Shown here piece by piece: positions 11,136 to 25,400 of a DNA stretch of 27,141 bases (position 1 is its first letter; each line of letters begins with the position of its first letter). Location: contig JAYMTA010000540.1 of the NCBI GenBank assembly GCA_036897625.1, positions 1-27,141 on the forward strand. The letters are read 5' to 3'. The notes below the pieces were generated by a model. That model was given only the letters and a program-made list of their open reading frames with translations, did not search any database and was not told the DNA's origin. Source of the DNA: Pelargonium cotyledonis. Lineage: Eukaryota; Streptophyta; Magnoliopsida; Geraniales; Geraniaceae. The position numbers were made by a program, and so were the translations under genes.

Positions 11136-11750
11136 ATTATAATTAATAATTGGATCGTGCAATCAACTTAACAAGTTTAATGTAATGAGCTACAAACGAA
11201 TCGTGCTACCTGTTAATCTACAACTCATTTAAAGATAAAATGTATAATTTCAAAGTTATCAAGCAAAAAAATGATTGGACTAAAGTAAACGATCAAATAT
11301 ATTGAATCGTGTGAGGTCAATATCAATCCGTTTATTTAAAAATATCGAGTCCAACGGTTTAATTTTAAACTAAATTATTTACATGTGTTAGCCGTGTCAA
11401 GTCGGATTGTGTGCTTAAAAACCATATCACTTGAACATATTAGACGTGTCATTTTGTGTCACCCGACTCATAAAATTTCAAACATTTTTTGCGTGAACAA
11501 CGACTCACTTGAATTACAACAGTCAAATATATCATATCATTCAAATCAGCACTTATTAACATGCCTATATAAGCGTCTTGAGATAGTTGAGTAATTTTGA
11601 ACCAAATAAACTATATTGTGTCATGTCGTGTCAACACCCTTATAAAGATCATACTCATGTCGTGTAATTCAATTGATCTATCCCTAAAAACTCAAACTAT
11701 TATCCTAATTAATCCTATTAATTTTCTTCTTCGTAAATCGTAACCACAAT
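11136..11750. other. Repeat-like spacer upstream of the polyamine transporter
   Basis: No credible gene. From about 11380 the sequence has scattered GTGTC and CGTGTC words (GCCGTGTCAAGTCGG, GACGTGTCATTTTGTGTC, GTGTCATGTCGTGTCAACAC at about 11617-11636), suggesting an old dispersed repeat of unknown class. A TATATAAG at 11566-11573 could serve as a TATA element. Part of this segment must serve as the promoter of the transporter. Confidence 0.4.
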
Positions 11751-11896
11751 TCTTTTGCTTCACACAAGTGGCATAAGAGAGCAGGACACGTTTCAAAACA
11801 ATCATTCTGTTGTAAAATAAAATCGAATAAAAAAAATCATAAAACTACCAAAATTCATCGTAGACTCCCACTCTATCACAACTCAAAAGCAAACAG

Positions 11897-12053
11897 ATGC
11901 TTGTTCAATCTTGGAATGGTTCGTAGAAATTCAAATTGACTACCGTCTATTCTCTATCTGATGCCTCGGATTTGCAAAATCTGAGCTTTTCTTCACCGTT
12001 CGATAATGACTGACGAAACCTACACACCCTTCAAAGGAGTTGCGCTCTTTTGA
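11897..12053 (+). promoter_or_regulatory. Cluster of upstream ORFs in the polyamine transporter leader
   Basis: Four short ORFs precede the main start in the inferred leader exon: 11897-11926 (9 codons plus TAG), 11916-11939 (7 codons plus TGA), 11961-11984 (7 codons plus TGA) and 12006-12053 (MTDETYTPFKGVALF plus TGA). The last stop codon overlaps the main ATG by one base in the string TGATG at 12051-12055. Such an overlap can couple termination to reinitiation. Whether the leader is transcribed from before 11897 is inferred. No peptide conservation could be tested. Confidence 0.45.
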
Positions 12054-14538
12054 TGGTTTGCTCATTTACCCACTTCGTATATTTGTTCTGATCTTACAGT
12101 AATTGCTTGAAAAAGTACCGATTTGTGTGATTGTTAACGGTTTCAGGTCTCTCTCAGATCTATTTGGAGTTAGGTTTATTTAATTGTCTCGTTTTCTTTT
12201 GCTGTAAATCTTTGTCGTTTTATTGCAATTTGCGTGTTACCCATAACTGTGTTTTCATTATTATGGTTCTGATTAGTGCGTGTAATCTGCTTACCTGTGA
12301 TTTGAGAATGACCCATTTGATGTTTTTGGTGGATTATGCTCAAAATGTGGATACGGTTGATGGGTTTGCTTAATTTATCATTTTTTCAGTGTTTTTTTTT
12401 TCCCAAAGAAAGTTTGAGTTTTTTTTGTTTGTTTGTTTGTTAGTTCATCATTTTGGAGGTTTTGACTTTATAATTTTAATAAGATGTTTGTAAATTTTGG
12501 ATTTGTTGTGAGTAAAACTATAAGTTTTTAGATTTGTATCTATTTCAATATTGTTTAGCCTGCCATTGATATTTTTCGGTCTTCCCTGCAAGTTTATATC
12601 TTGTCAGTTCATTGATAATAAATTTTGTTAAGGTTCTAAGATTTTCAAGAGTTATTCTTCTCCATGCTTGTGTTCTTATATCCAATTAAAAGTGTTATTT
12701 TGTTGTCACCACAACATCAGTAACTTTCTTGCTCATATGTGAGATTGGAAGGTTTATGTGATGGAAGAGCTAAAGAAAACTGAATTGTAGAAAGGGGGAA
12801 AGAAGTAACAACAATGTTCTTGTACAGTAAATGAATAACAAGACTGTAAAAATGGGCTAATAATTTAAACGGTGAGATTCCACTAATAAATACTACGGTT
12901 TAAAATTTGGAGGCTGAGAGTCAGCCACTAATTTGCTGGCTTAGATTCTTTATACTCTTGTACAAATAGGGTTGCTTGAGAAAATGTCTGATTTGTTATT
13001 TATCGTTCGTGTTTGTTTTTTGAAGTGAGGGAAGGCAAAATCCAATTCTTATTATGTTGGGAACTTGTTGTTGGATGCAGAAATTGAGGAACGTAGCAAA
13101 CAGGCAAGCTTCTGCTACAATGGGGGAGTACGATAGTGCGGAGTATGTTAATATTGGGGAAGTTCCTTTTGCTGGGGTAGACAACAACTACAAGAAGGTT
13201 TCAGTTCTACCACTTGTGTTCCTAATCTTCTATGAAGTTTCAGGAGGTCCTTTTGGTGTTGAGGACAGTGTCCAGGCTGCTGGTCCTCTTCTTGCACTTA
13301 TTGGGTTTTTAATATTTCCCCTCATATGGAGTGTCCCTGAAGCGTTAATTACAGCGGAGATGGGTACCATGTTTCCAGAAAATGGTGGGTATGTGGTGTG
13401 GGTTTCGTCTGCATTAGGTCCGTATTGGGGGTTTCAGCAGGGTTGGATGAAGTGGCTTAGTGGTGTTATCGACAATGCTCTGTACCCGGTTCTGTTTCTT
13501 GACTATTTGAAGTCCGGAATCCCAGCTCTAGGCGGTGGTTTCCCTAGAATAATAGCGGTTTTAGCTTTGACTGTTGTGCTGACTTATATGAACTATAGAG
13601 GTTTAGTCATTGTGGGATGGGTTGCTGTTCTTTTAGGAGTTTTTTCAATTCTTCCCTTTGTGGTTATGGGTTTTGTGTCAATCCCAAAATTAGAGCCTTC
13701 AAGATGGTTAGTCGTAGATCTAGGGACCGTGGACTGGAATTTGTATCTGAATACCCTCTTCTGGAATTTGAACTATTGGGACTCGATAAGTACACTGGTT
13801 GGAGAGGTTGAAAACCCTAGGAAAACTCTGCCAAAGGGTCTATTTTATGCTGTGATCTTGGTTGTTCTTGGGTATTTCTTTCCTCTTTTAATTGGTACCG
13901 GAGCTGTTCCACTGGACCGTGAGTTGTGGACTGATGGATACTTCTCTGATATTGCAAAGATTATTGGGGGAGTTTGGTTGAGATGGTGGATCCAAGGGGC
14001 AGCAGCAATGTCAAATATGGGGATGTTTGTTGCGGAGATGAGCAGTGACTCTTTCCAACTTCTGGGGATGGCAGAACGAGGGATGTTGCCAGAGTTCTTT
14101 GCCAAGAGGTCTCGTTATGGAACCCCATTGATCGGTATTTTATTCTCAGCTTCAGGTGTGGTTTTGCTTTCATGGTTGAGTTTCCAAGAGATAGTTGCTG
14201 CAGAAAACTTCTTGTATTGTTTTGGAATGATTTTGGAATTTATAGCATTCATAAAGCTAAGGATGACACACCCAGCTGCATCCCGACCTTACAAGATACC
14301 CTTGGGAACAGTTGGATCCATTCTCATGTGCATTCCTCCAACCATACTGATATGTGTTGTGCTAGCTCTTTCTACAGTCAAAGTCATGGTTGTAAGCCTT
14401 ATCGCTGTGGCAATTGGTCTTGTAATGGAACCATGTCTCAGATGCGCTGAAAAGAAGAGATGGCTCAAGTTTTCTGTAAGCTCCGATCTTCCAGATCTCC
14501 AGGTTGGTAATGCGGAAAGCACTTCCTTAATATATTGA
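12053..14538 (+). CDS. Polyamine uptake transporter (LAT/PUT family, APC superfamily)
   Basis: Two coding exons are inferred: 12053-12055 (the ATG alone, then GTTTGC) and 13081-14538 after a TTGGATGCAG acceptor, giving 486 aa starting [20 protein letters not shown]. The same MKLRN...MGEY start is familiar in plant members, which is why I prefer it to the in-frame ATG at 13054, which lies before the acceptor. A 472-aa product from the ATG at 13120 is also possible. The protein is a 12-helix membrane transporter: TM1 carries [14 protein letters not shown] (about 51-64), the unwound substrate-binding helix of APC carriers. It continues through [49 protein letters not shown] and [20 protein letters not shown] to the family tail SSDLPDLQ. 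The closest named relatives are Arabidopsis PUT1/PUT2/RMV1, which import polyamines and paraquat. It converges on uS11m. Confidence 0.9.
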
Positions 14539-15326
14539 AGAATCCATTACTTGAGCTTTGCTGCGAGAACAAAGACTGCCTTGGCTATGTACGTGCCCGT
14601 ACAGTTTCCTTGTTCAAATGTTCAGTGCAATATGGCCAAGAGCTGTATATCATCTGTTTCTGAGGTGATGACATGTGGTAATATAAGATATGAGCATTTG
14701 AGGTTTACAAGTAAATTGTGAAATAGGTTTTAGTAGAGTTTTTGTTGATGACATGGAAGTATTAGTTGGAATTGTAGCAATTTTCAAATAATTACCTACC
14801 TGTTGTAGATCTATCTTTGGTTTTAGTTTCTACATTGCAATGAATTATGAAGGGTTCTTGTGTTCTTTTCATTTGATTCAAGTTTCTCAGTAACATGATA
14901 TAAGCATGAACCATGATTTTTTTTTTTACATAAAGATACTGCAAAAATGGTTGCATCAAATGGAATACATTTAAACCTGAATATTGCATTTGTGATGTCC
15001 TAAAACCTCAAATGAATGTATTCAACAAATATTCAAAACAATGAGGAACCATAACAGTAAAGCATAATGAGGAACCATGAAGGCATAGATAAAAATAAAA
15101 ATAAAAAAGGTTGCAAATTCTTCCAGAGCTACAGGTAAAAAATCTTATCAAGTACAAACAAAACAAACAAGAAAAGCGCTTCTAAAGATTGTCAAATATC
15201 ACCATTCCATCTCAATATTTTAAGCATTTAACAGCTCAGCAGTTCAAGTCCTTATGCTAGATTTGTGCTATGACTGAGCTTGTTGCTCCACAAAGTTGGA
15301 TATGATGCCTCGGCCCTTGCTACTGT
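14539..15326. other. Convergent 3' region between transporter and uS11m
   Basis: This contains the 3'UTRs of the two convergent genes and AT-rich spacer. No open frame resembles a protein, and no repeat or RNA gene is apparent. Confidence 0.55.
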
Positions 15327-18433
<3,107 letters not shown>

Positions 18434-18639
18434 TTCTAGGGTTTTTTTTTTTTGCTGTTCTTCTCTATCAGATGCCTTCTAATGGAGAATTTGCAGAATC
18501 CCAGAGATTGTATTGTTCCTCTTTTAACATCGGTTGTGGGCCTGTACTTGTTTTGGGCCTTACTATATACTATATTTAAATGTTTGGGCCACCAAGCCCA
18601 ATAGTTTTGAAAACATCGGCCCATTTTATAAATGCATAA
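18434..18639. promoter_or_regulatory. Compact bidirectional promoter with five site II (TGGGCY) motifs
   Basis: Only 206 bp separate the divergent start codons of uS11m (-) and the ankyrin gene (+). TGGGCC occurs at 18537-18542, 18554-18559 and 18585-18590; its complement AGCCCA at 18595-18600 and GGCCCA at 18618-18623. Site II motifs bind TCP factors and are enriched in promoters of plant mitochondrial and ribosomal protein genes. An AAACCCTAG telo-box (minus strand) lies at 18444-18436, and a TATTTAAA at 18573-18580 could serve the plus-strand gene. Binding is inferred from motifs only. Confidence 0.7.
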
Positions 18640-21584
18640 ATGGTTAATGAGCCTGTAGCGGTGGTGGCCGGAGAGAAGAGAATGGGGAATCCGCAGAAAT
18701 CAAGTTCAAGCAGCGGCCGCGGCCACGGCCAAGATCTTCACGCGGCGGCGAGATCCGGCGACCTTAACGCGGTGCAGCTTATATTGAGCTCCAATCCTAT
18801 ATCTGTCAATTCCAGAGATAAGCACTCTAGAACTCCGTATCCTCATTTTACTTGGACTGATACTACTTTACATCTTGTTTGGTTGCCGAAAAAATAAATT
18901 CTGGGTTTTGTTCATATTGCTAAATTGAGTGAATTCTATTTGATAGTTTCCTTGTGCTGGAATTTTTTTGCCGTAAATTTTTCTTTGCGGGTACCAAAAT
19001 GGTGCCTAGTTAGGTTTCATATTTTTGGAGGATGAGAGCTATTTTGAGAACCCAATTGGAATTTTGGCTCACAAAGTGACACTAGTAGACTAATTTTGCT
19101 GAAAGTTACAATTTGATCAGTTATGTAGCTGTTACTGTGTTCTTTATTGGTAATATGGACTAGAAAATGATGCCAAGAGATTAGGCTTCCAAATATTGTA
19201 GGCTTGTAGATGTATCAAGAGTTTACCTTCTCGTTTCATGTCGAATATCTACAGGGTCTCTGAATGTCATTATGCACTGTTTGTTCTGTTGGGTTTTGAT
19301 AACAAGCCATGTAATACATTTTGGTTCATTTTGATTAAAAAAAAAATTGCAATGAGAATGGGAATGGGAATAAGATTCTCATGACAAAAAAAAAATCCTA
19401 ATCCAAACGTGAACAGTGCGTATTCCATTCTCATCCGATTCTTGATTCCCATTCGTGAACAAAAATCTTTATCCAAACGCTTCATTATATACATGCTGTT
19501 ATTCAATAATCTGATTTTCATAGTGGAGTTGGTTTGTATGACCTTAGTATAGCATATTTGTTTTGATAGGCTATACCCAAGTAACCTTAATGGTTAAACC
19601 TTCATTTTCCGCTTGCAAGTGCATGTATTTGATCTACAAATTTTTGCTAGTCTGATAAATATAAATCTGGACGGTATGATGTTACCCATTTAGTTATATT
19701 TTGCTGATTCCTCAATTCCAGTCCATATTATGGTTCTGTGTAGGCTTTATGTTTAAGGTTGTGCCACATGATATTGTGATATATATTGCATTAAAATTGG
19801 GGATGTTCTTTCGCGAGACTGGAGAAAGATTATTTTAGGGCCAAGGCAGTTGGAACTTGGAAGTATTGCCTTAGAATTGGCTCAGTGCTGGTCTTTGATA
19901 ATTGATACCGAGACCAATGTCAAAGTAGGGTATGTACTATGTAGCGAGATAGTCAATATTAGTGATGCATGCATCTCTCTGGGAGAAGCATGTTCCTGCC
20001 TGGCTAGATGGCCTGCTCTTTCTACCTTTTTGTTCCTTCTTATGCCGCTCTTCTCACCTGGAAACTTTAAGTATCCATTTGAAAACTTAAGAATAAGAAG
20101 TTCAATTGTGTAAATTGATATCTGGGTTTATATTTTTGTTTTCTTAAGCATATTGATCAAATTTGAGTTGTAGTAGTGGCTTGATTGTTTTGTTGTTATT
20201 TCTTAAATTAGCATTACACTGTATAGCTATGTTTGATTGTTTGTGGCGGTGGATCCCTGTAAAACACCAGATAGAATTATTTTTAATCTGCCTATGTTTA
20301 TTGCAACCCTCGAACGGGATAATTTGAATCTGGGGTTAGCTGTGCCCCATAATACCAATGGAAAATGAGAACTTTGTTGTGAATCTCTTCCGAAGCTGGT
20401 ATATCTTGTTATGGCTATATCTAAACATGACATTTGGGATTAATATTTAACTTGAATGCAATCTTGTGGTGGTTGTGGATCAATATGGCTGTCATCTCTT
20501 TCAACATAAATTGGCTTCAGATGAGTTGTACTTTAAAATAGTTTTTATCTGACACCATTATTTCATTTGAGAACACTTATAGCTATGTTTTAAGAATCTG
20601 TAATGATAAATTTGTCTCAATTACTATATATCAATATTATCATCATTAAACTAGCAATATTAATATTTTTCAGTTCTATATTTTCAAAAATATATTTTTG
20701 CAATAGGGAATCGGTGCAGTGTTTCGCCACATGACCAAGATTATAAAATAACTAGTTAAGTTCTATTTGGAGTTTCTCATATTTACTCCTTATCCTGTTT
20801 TGATTGTTTTGTCTCGTCACTTGTATCAGTTATATTGTTGGTAACTAACAACCTTGAATGATGGTTTCTTCTGTATCACGTTAAACTCTCTGGTTTTGCT
20901 TCCTTGACATTGACGTCTTTGAAACATAGACTACATTTAGCTGCATGGTCTGGGCAGACAGAAGTGGTGAATTATCTCTGCAAGAACAAAGCTGATGTTG
21001 GTGCTGCTGCCATGGATGACATGGGTGCAATTCATTTTGCTGCACAGAAGGGTCATTTGGAAGTTGTGCGCACCTTACTTTCATCTGGGGTTTCAGTCAA
21101 AACTTGCAATCGCAAGGGCCTGACTCCACTTCACTATGCTGTTCAAGGGTCCCACATAGAACTGATCAAGTACCTGGTGCGAAAAGGTGCAAGTCTCAGC
21201 GTCAAGACTAAAGCAGGAAAAACCCCTCTTGATCTTGCAAACAGCAAAGAAATCCGCTCGCTTTTGGTTGAATGTGGAAGATCATTTAAGGTACAAAGTG
21301 AAGCAAAACCTGAAGAATCTGATCCAAAGCCAACTTCAGCTGAGAAAAAACCTGAGCATAATGTTGAAACTTCAGCTGGAAAATCCGAGCATTCTGTTGT
21401 GACTTCAACTGGAAACCCTGAGCATTCTGTTGAAACTTCTGCAGATGAAGTGCAAGATGATGACAAGGCAAAGCGGATAAATATTGATCTCAGCAATGAA
21501 TCCTTACCAGAACCGAAAAGGGCAAAAATCGCACTCAATCATCTTTTAACTACAGATGACAACGAGGAAGAAGAGAATTTGTGA
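18640..21584 (+). CDS. Ankyrin-repeat protein with charged, repeat-bearing tail
   Basis: Two exons, 18640-18836 and 20930-21584, join in phase (CC|A in RTPLHLAAWSG) to 283 aa. A basic, serine-rich N-terminus is followed by about four to five ankyrin repeats (residues about 30-170): DLHAAARSGDLNAVQLIL, TPLHLAAWSGQTEVVNYL, GAIHFAAQKGHLEVVRTLL, TPLHYAVQGSHIELIKYL and KTPLDLANSKEIRSLL. The tail is Glu/Lys-rich, contains three 11-residue repeats (EHNVETSAGKS type) and a basic PKRAK that could be a nuclear signal, and ends in an acidic run. There is no signal peptide or membrane segment. Ankyrin repeats bind partner proteins; the partner is unknown. A second in-frame ATG at 18679 is a possible start. 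The 2.1-kb intron carries a MITE-like insert. The gene shares its promoter with uS11m. Confidence 0.85.
19312..19487. mobile_element. MITE-like element in ankyrin gene intron
   Basis: The segment is rich in GAATGGGAAT and its complement ATTCCCATTC and ends ATCCAAACGCTTCATTA, similar to the right end ATCCAAACGCTACTTAA of the element at 23671-23855. The left end (TAATACATTTTGGTTC) is a decayed version of the GTTTGGATC end. No coding. Boundaries are approximate. Confidence 0.5.
21354..21452 (+). repeat. 33-nt coding tandem repeat (3 units) in ankyrin gene
   Basis: Units at 21354-21386, 21387-21419 and 21420-21452 encode EHNVETSAGKS, EHSVVTSTGNP and EHSVETSADEV. They begin GAGCAT(A/T)(A/C)TGTTG and keep the reading frame, so copy-number change would alter the tail length by 11 residues without a frameshift. 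Confidence 0.9.
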
Positions 21585-22489
21585 GGACACTATGCAAAGT
21601 ATGGAAACCTGCCTTTATTTTCTTAGAATCAAAAGTCAAAGCGGATGTTGTACTAGTAACATCATATAGAGTTCTTTGTTTTAGGGTTTATATAGTCATG
21701 CATGACTTCTTAAGATACTAACTTCATCAGGTACAATGTTTCATTTGCCTCTTGGCTTTTCTTGTCGCAGCACCGTCAATGGTTATATACTACTGATCCA
21801 GTTACTTCTTGTATAATCTGAGGTAAACAATTATGTTGTATTTTGTGGAAGAAAGCATTTTACAAATGCAACACTAATGTAGCACAACACCTATGGCGGT
21901 TTTTACAGACAATGATAGACCTTGCCACACAGTGACAGCATAGACAATGAGTTAGAGCTGGCAAATTTAGGTTGGTTCAGGTTAGGGACGGGTTCGAGTT
22001 GTTGAACCCTAACATGACCCGATATGATTTTCAGGTTGATCGGATTTGGTCGGGTTTGGGTAATGGGTCAGGTAAAGTAGTGTCAGGTACCTGTTGGTTT
22101 CGAGTCTAAATTGTAAAGTTTACGTTGGATGTGAGAGAATAAAATCAAACACTGTAAAATTCTAGTTTGAAACTGAGTCTCGAGTTTGAGTATCTGAATA
22201 TGTAGTTGCATTAAAACATGGAAGGAAGTGATTTACCGCCCTTGCAGTCTTTTCCGTCTCGAATAAAAAAAATAGTTTAAACGTGTTATGACTTAAAAAG
22301 TATTGATCTCGTTATGATTGCGGCTTAGACAAACAAAGTGCAAATTTCAAGACTGTCATAAACGACGCCGTAGATCGAGTGACTCGGACCAATTGAGGTC
22401 TTCTTCGCACATGAAAACATTTCTCGCATTGTCGCTCGCTCCTTACCCAAAAACAAAATTCCATCTCTCGGAGACTTGGATTTGCGGCC
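21585..22489. other. Intergenic region between ankyrin gene and CLPP4
   Basis: This holds the 3'UTR of the ankyrin gene, then a GGGT-rich repeat (21954 to about 22100), then the promoter and leader of CLPP4. The last 150 bp have raised GC. No separate gene is supported; the short open frames on both strands near 22312-22677 overlap the leader and exon 1 of CLPP4 and are shadows. Confidence 0.5.
21954..22100. repeat. GGGT-rich dispersed repeat, copy 3 (partial)
   Basis: It begins AGAGCTGGCAAATTTAGG, the same kind of edge as the copies at 459 and 10898, and continues with GGTTCGAGTTG, GAACCCTAACATGACCCG, TTGGTCGGGTTTGGG and ATGGGTCAGG. The right end is not defined. Confidence 0.4.
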
Positions 22490-25400
22490 ATGGACGTGCT
22501 CTCAATCTCCTCTCCACTGTCTGCTTCAATTCTCTCAGTGAATTCCACTACCATCTCCAAACCCTTCCTCCAATCCCTTAAACCCCAAGTCTTCTCCCCT
22601 CCCCCATCGCCTTCCTTATCTCTCAAAACCTCGCTTAATCCTCCTCGCCGGACCACCGCCTGCGCCGCACACACCACCGGCCTAGGTTTCGGGTTGGAGC
22701 TCCCGAGATTTGATAATTCACTCCAAGTAGCAGCTGCTCAGACGCAGAATGACACTATGAGAAGCGCCGCGGCCGACCCCATGGGGCTCTTACTCAGGGA
22801 ACGGATTGTGTTATTGGGATATGAAATAGACGACTTCGTCGCCGACGCAGTTATCAGCCAGTTGTTGCTCTTGGACGCTCAGGACCCAACCAAGGATATC
22901 AGGCTCTTCATCAACTCTCCCGGTGGCTCTATGAGGTTTGTCATGTTTATTTTCTGCTCATTTTCTATTTCAATTTAGTAATTTCTGGGTCTTATGTTTT
23001 TGGTTGTTGCTTGAATTGAATTATTGGCTAACAAGATGTTGAAGTTGATAAAGCTAGATAATTTGCTTATAAAATGGTAGATTTTGTCTTTTATGTAAAA
23101 TGAGAAAGTTTGATGTATTGAAGTTTCTTTTGATTCATTTGAGCTGAATTCTTAATTTTTTTCCTCTTGTTTTTGAATCCTTAATGGTGAAAGCAATATG
23201 CATTGCTAGTTGCAATCCTTAATGCAATGCCCTAGAAAGTATTGTAAGTTTCAGACCTTTCTGTCCGCATGGCATCAACTGTCACCTCTCACCCCAAATA
23301 GGCATGTTCTTGGCAATTACCAATCTACAATTCAACCATTGTTCAAATATCCTGCCGCTGCTGTACATGTTACAATGTAGCAATTGAATTTGTGTGTGGA
23401 AATGACCCACCTTTGTTTGTATTTTGAGTGACTGAGTGAGAGGCGCAATATAAAAAACTATGGTTTACATTATTTTTTTTAGATTGGGTATCAAATGTGG
23501 GCAGAGAAGAAATTGCTACTGATGGGAGGGAGTTTTGGCAGAGAGAAACAGAACTAACATTATAGATGCCTAGGGGAACTTAGCTTTCTACTGAAACAAA
23601 AGAAAAGGTGTCCATCTGTCCATTTTCAAGAGAAAATTTATTTTGGTCTTGTAAATTGTGACTATTGAGATTAAGGTCGTGTTTGGATCAAATTTTTTGT
23701 ACTTGAATGGGAATTAAGAACGAGAATGACATTCATGTTTGGATTATGGCTTTTTTGTCACGATAAAAATGACTTTGGAATGAGAATCACATTCCCATTC
23801 CTACCTTTTTTATTTTTTTTTATTTTTATTTTTATATAATCCAAACGCTACTTAATAGTCTTCATTACCTTTGTCTCTTTCTCCGTCTCAAAATGAGTGT
23901 CATGTTTATCTTGCATTTTTGTCCCAAAATAAGTTTCTTGTTTTCTTTTTAGAAAGTAAGTTATGCATGAATTACCTATAATATCCTTATAATAAGTTAG
24001 TTAGTATTCCTTGAATTCGTTGCAACACATGTTTATGGGGGTTACAAGAGGAAATGTAGAACATAATTAACTTCTTAATTTTTTTCAAAATAAGACTCAT
24101 TTTGGGATGGAGTATATACTATATAGTTGTTGGATAAAAGAAGGTTTATTCGAAACAACTTATTTATTTCTGTGATTATGATATAGTAGTAATGCAATTT
24201 GTAATGGGTTATGTTGTGAAGTTATATATATAAGTATTTTTTAAAGTGTGCCGCGTCATTGAAACTTACTCCCGTCTATGTGCCTCGAGCCTACGCCCAC
24301 ATGACCCTTGTACCTGCTTTCTAAAGCACTGATTTTGATAAATGGTTTTATATTTTTTCTCATGTTTGGATGGCATTGAACAAATCAAGTGATATACTGG
24401 AAATTTCGTTGGCAAGAAAAAAGATTTCCTTTGGCTTATTTTCTTAAGCACTCCAGACCGAGAAATCTTCGTCGAAAAGTTAATTTCCATGAAACATAAA
24501 GATCGTAAGGAATTCAGTTATCGGTATATGATTTTTGTTCTTCCAAAAAATTGTTTAGTATGCTTAGTTATGTAGAATGTAAGAATGTAAGCCTGCCAAT
24601 ATCAAGTAGTTAATTTAGATTTGTCAGATTGTAAGCCTCTCTGTGTGTGTGTGTGTGGAGCATCCACTTAACTGCTGATCCTTGACCTCTGTTTTGTTAC
24701 AGCAAGAATATGGTAACACGAACTTACCTATCCTTTTTTTAATCTATGTATTCATATCTCAAGCTTTGATGTATATTGGTGTTCTTCATAGTCCGTAGCT
24801 ACTAGTTTAGGCCATAACATGAATGGATCATCATTAACCTGAGCATGTAACATGTGAAACTAGATGTTACCTTCAATCCATAGACGCAATAAAAATATTA
24901 TTAGTTTAGGTGACTAAAAGTCTAAATCTGGCAAATCTGGTTCTTAGTAATCATGTAACCAACCTATCAACAAGTTCAATTGTTCTATCTTATTTATTCT
25001 TTCATGTTACTCGCTCCATAATGTTCATTCTCACTCAAACTAATTAGTAACCAGTAAAGTGAGGTGTTTTCTCGTTTTGAATTTCATGATAAAATCTGAA
25101 TATACTGCTAGCTACTGTTCTTTGAGCTTCCTTTGAAATCCGGATGGCTGATTTGCTTTTTGTATCAGTGCCACAATCGCTATCTATGATGTCATGCAGC
25201 TGGTGAGGGCAGATGTTTCTACAGTTGCTCTTGGCATTGCAGCATCAACAGCTTCCATGGTTCTTGGTGGTGGGGCCAAGGGCAAGCGCCTAGCAATGCC
25301 CAATACACGGATAATGATTCACCAACCATACGGAGGTGCTGGTGGGCAAGTAAGTGATGTGGAAGTTCAAGCTCGGGAAGTCATGAATAGCAAGCAAAAT

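Noticed and set aside
13054..13080. In-frame ATG at 13054 as the start of the polyamine transporter
   Set aside because: It lies just upstream of a strong acceptor (TTGGATGCAG|AAATTG), and the residues it adds (MLGTCCWMQ) are not like the family, whereas splicing from the ATG at 12053 gives the familiar MKLRN start.
19850..20113. 87-codon open frame in the ankyrin intron
   Set aside because: No family resemblance, no splice context, and lies within a GT-AG intron whose flanking exons join perfectly.
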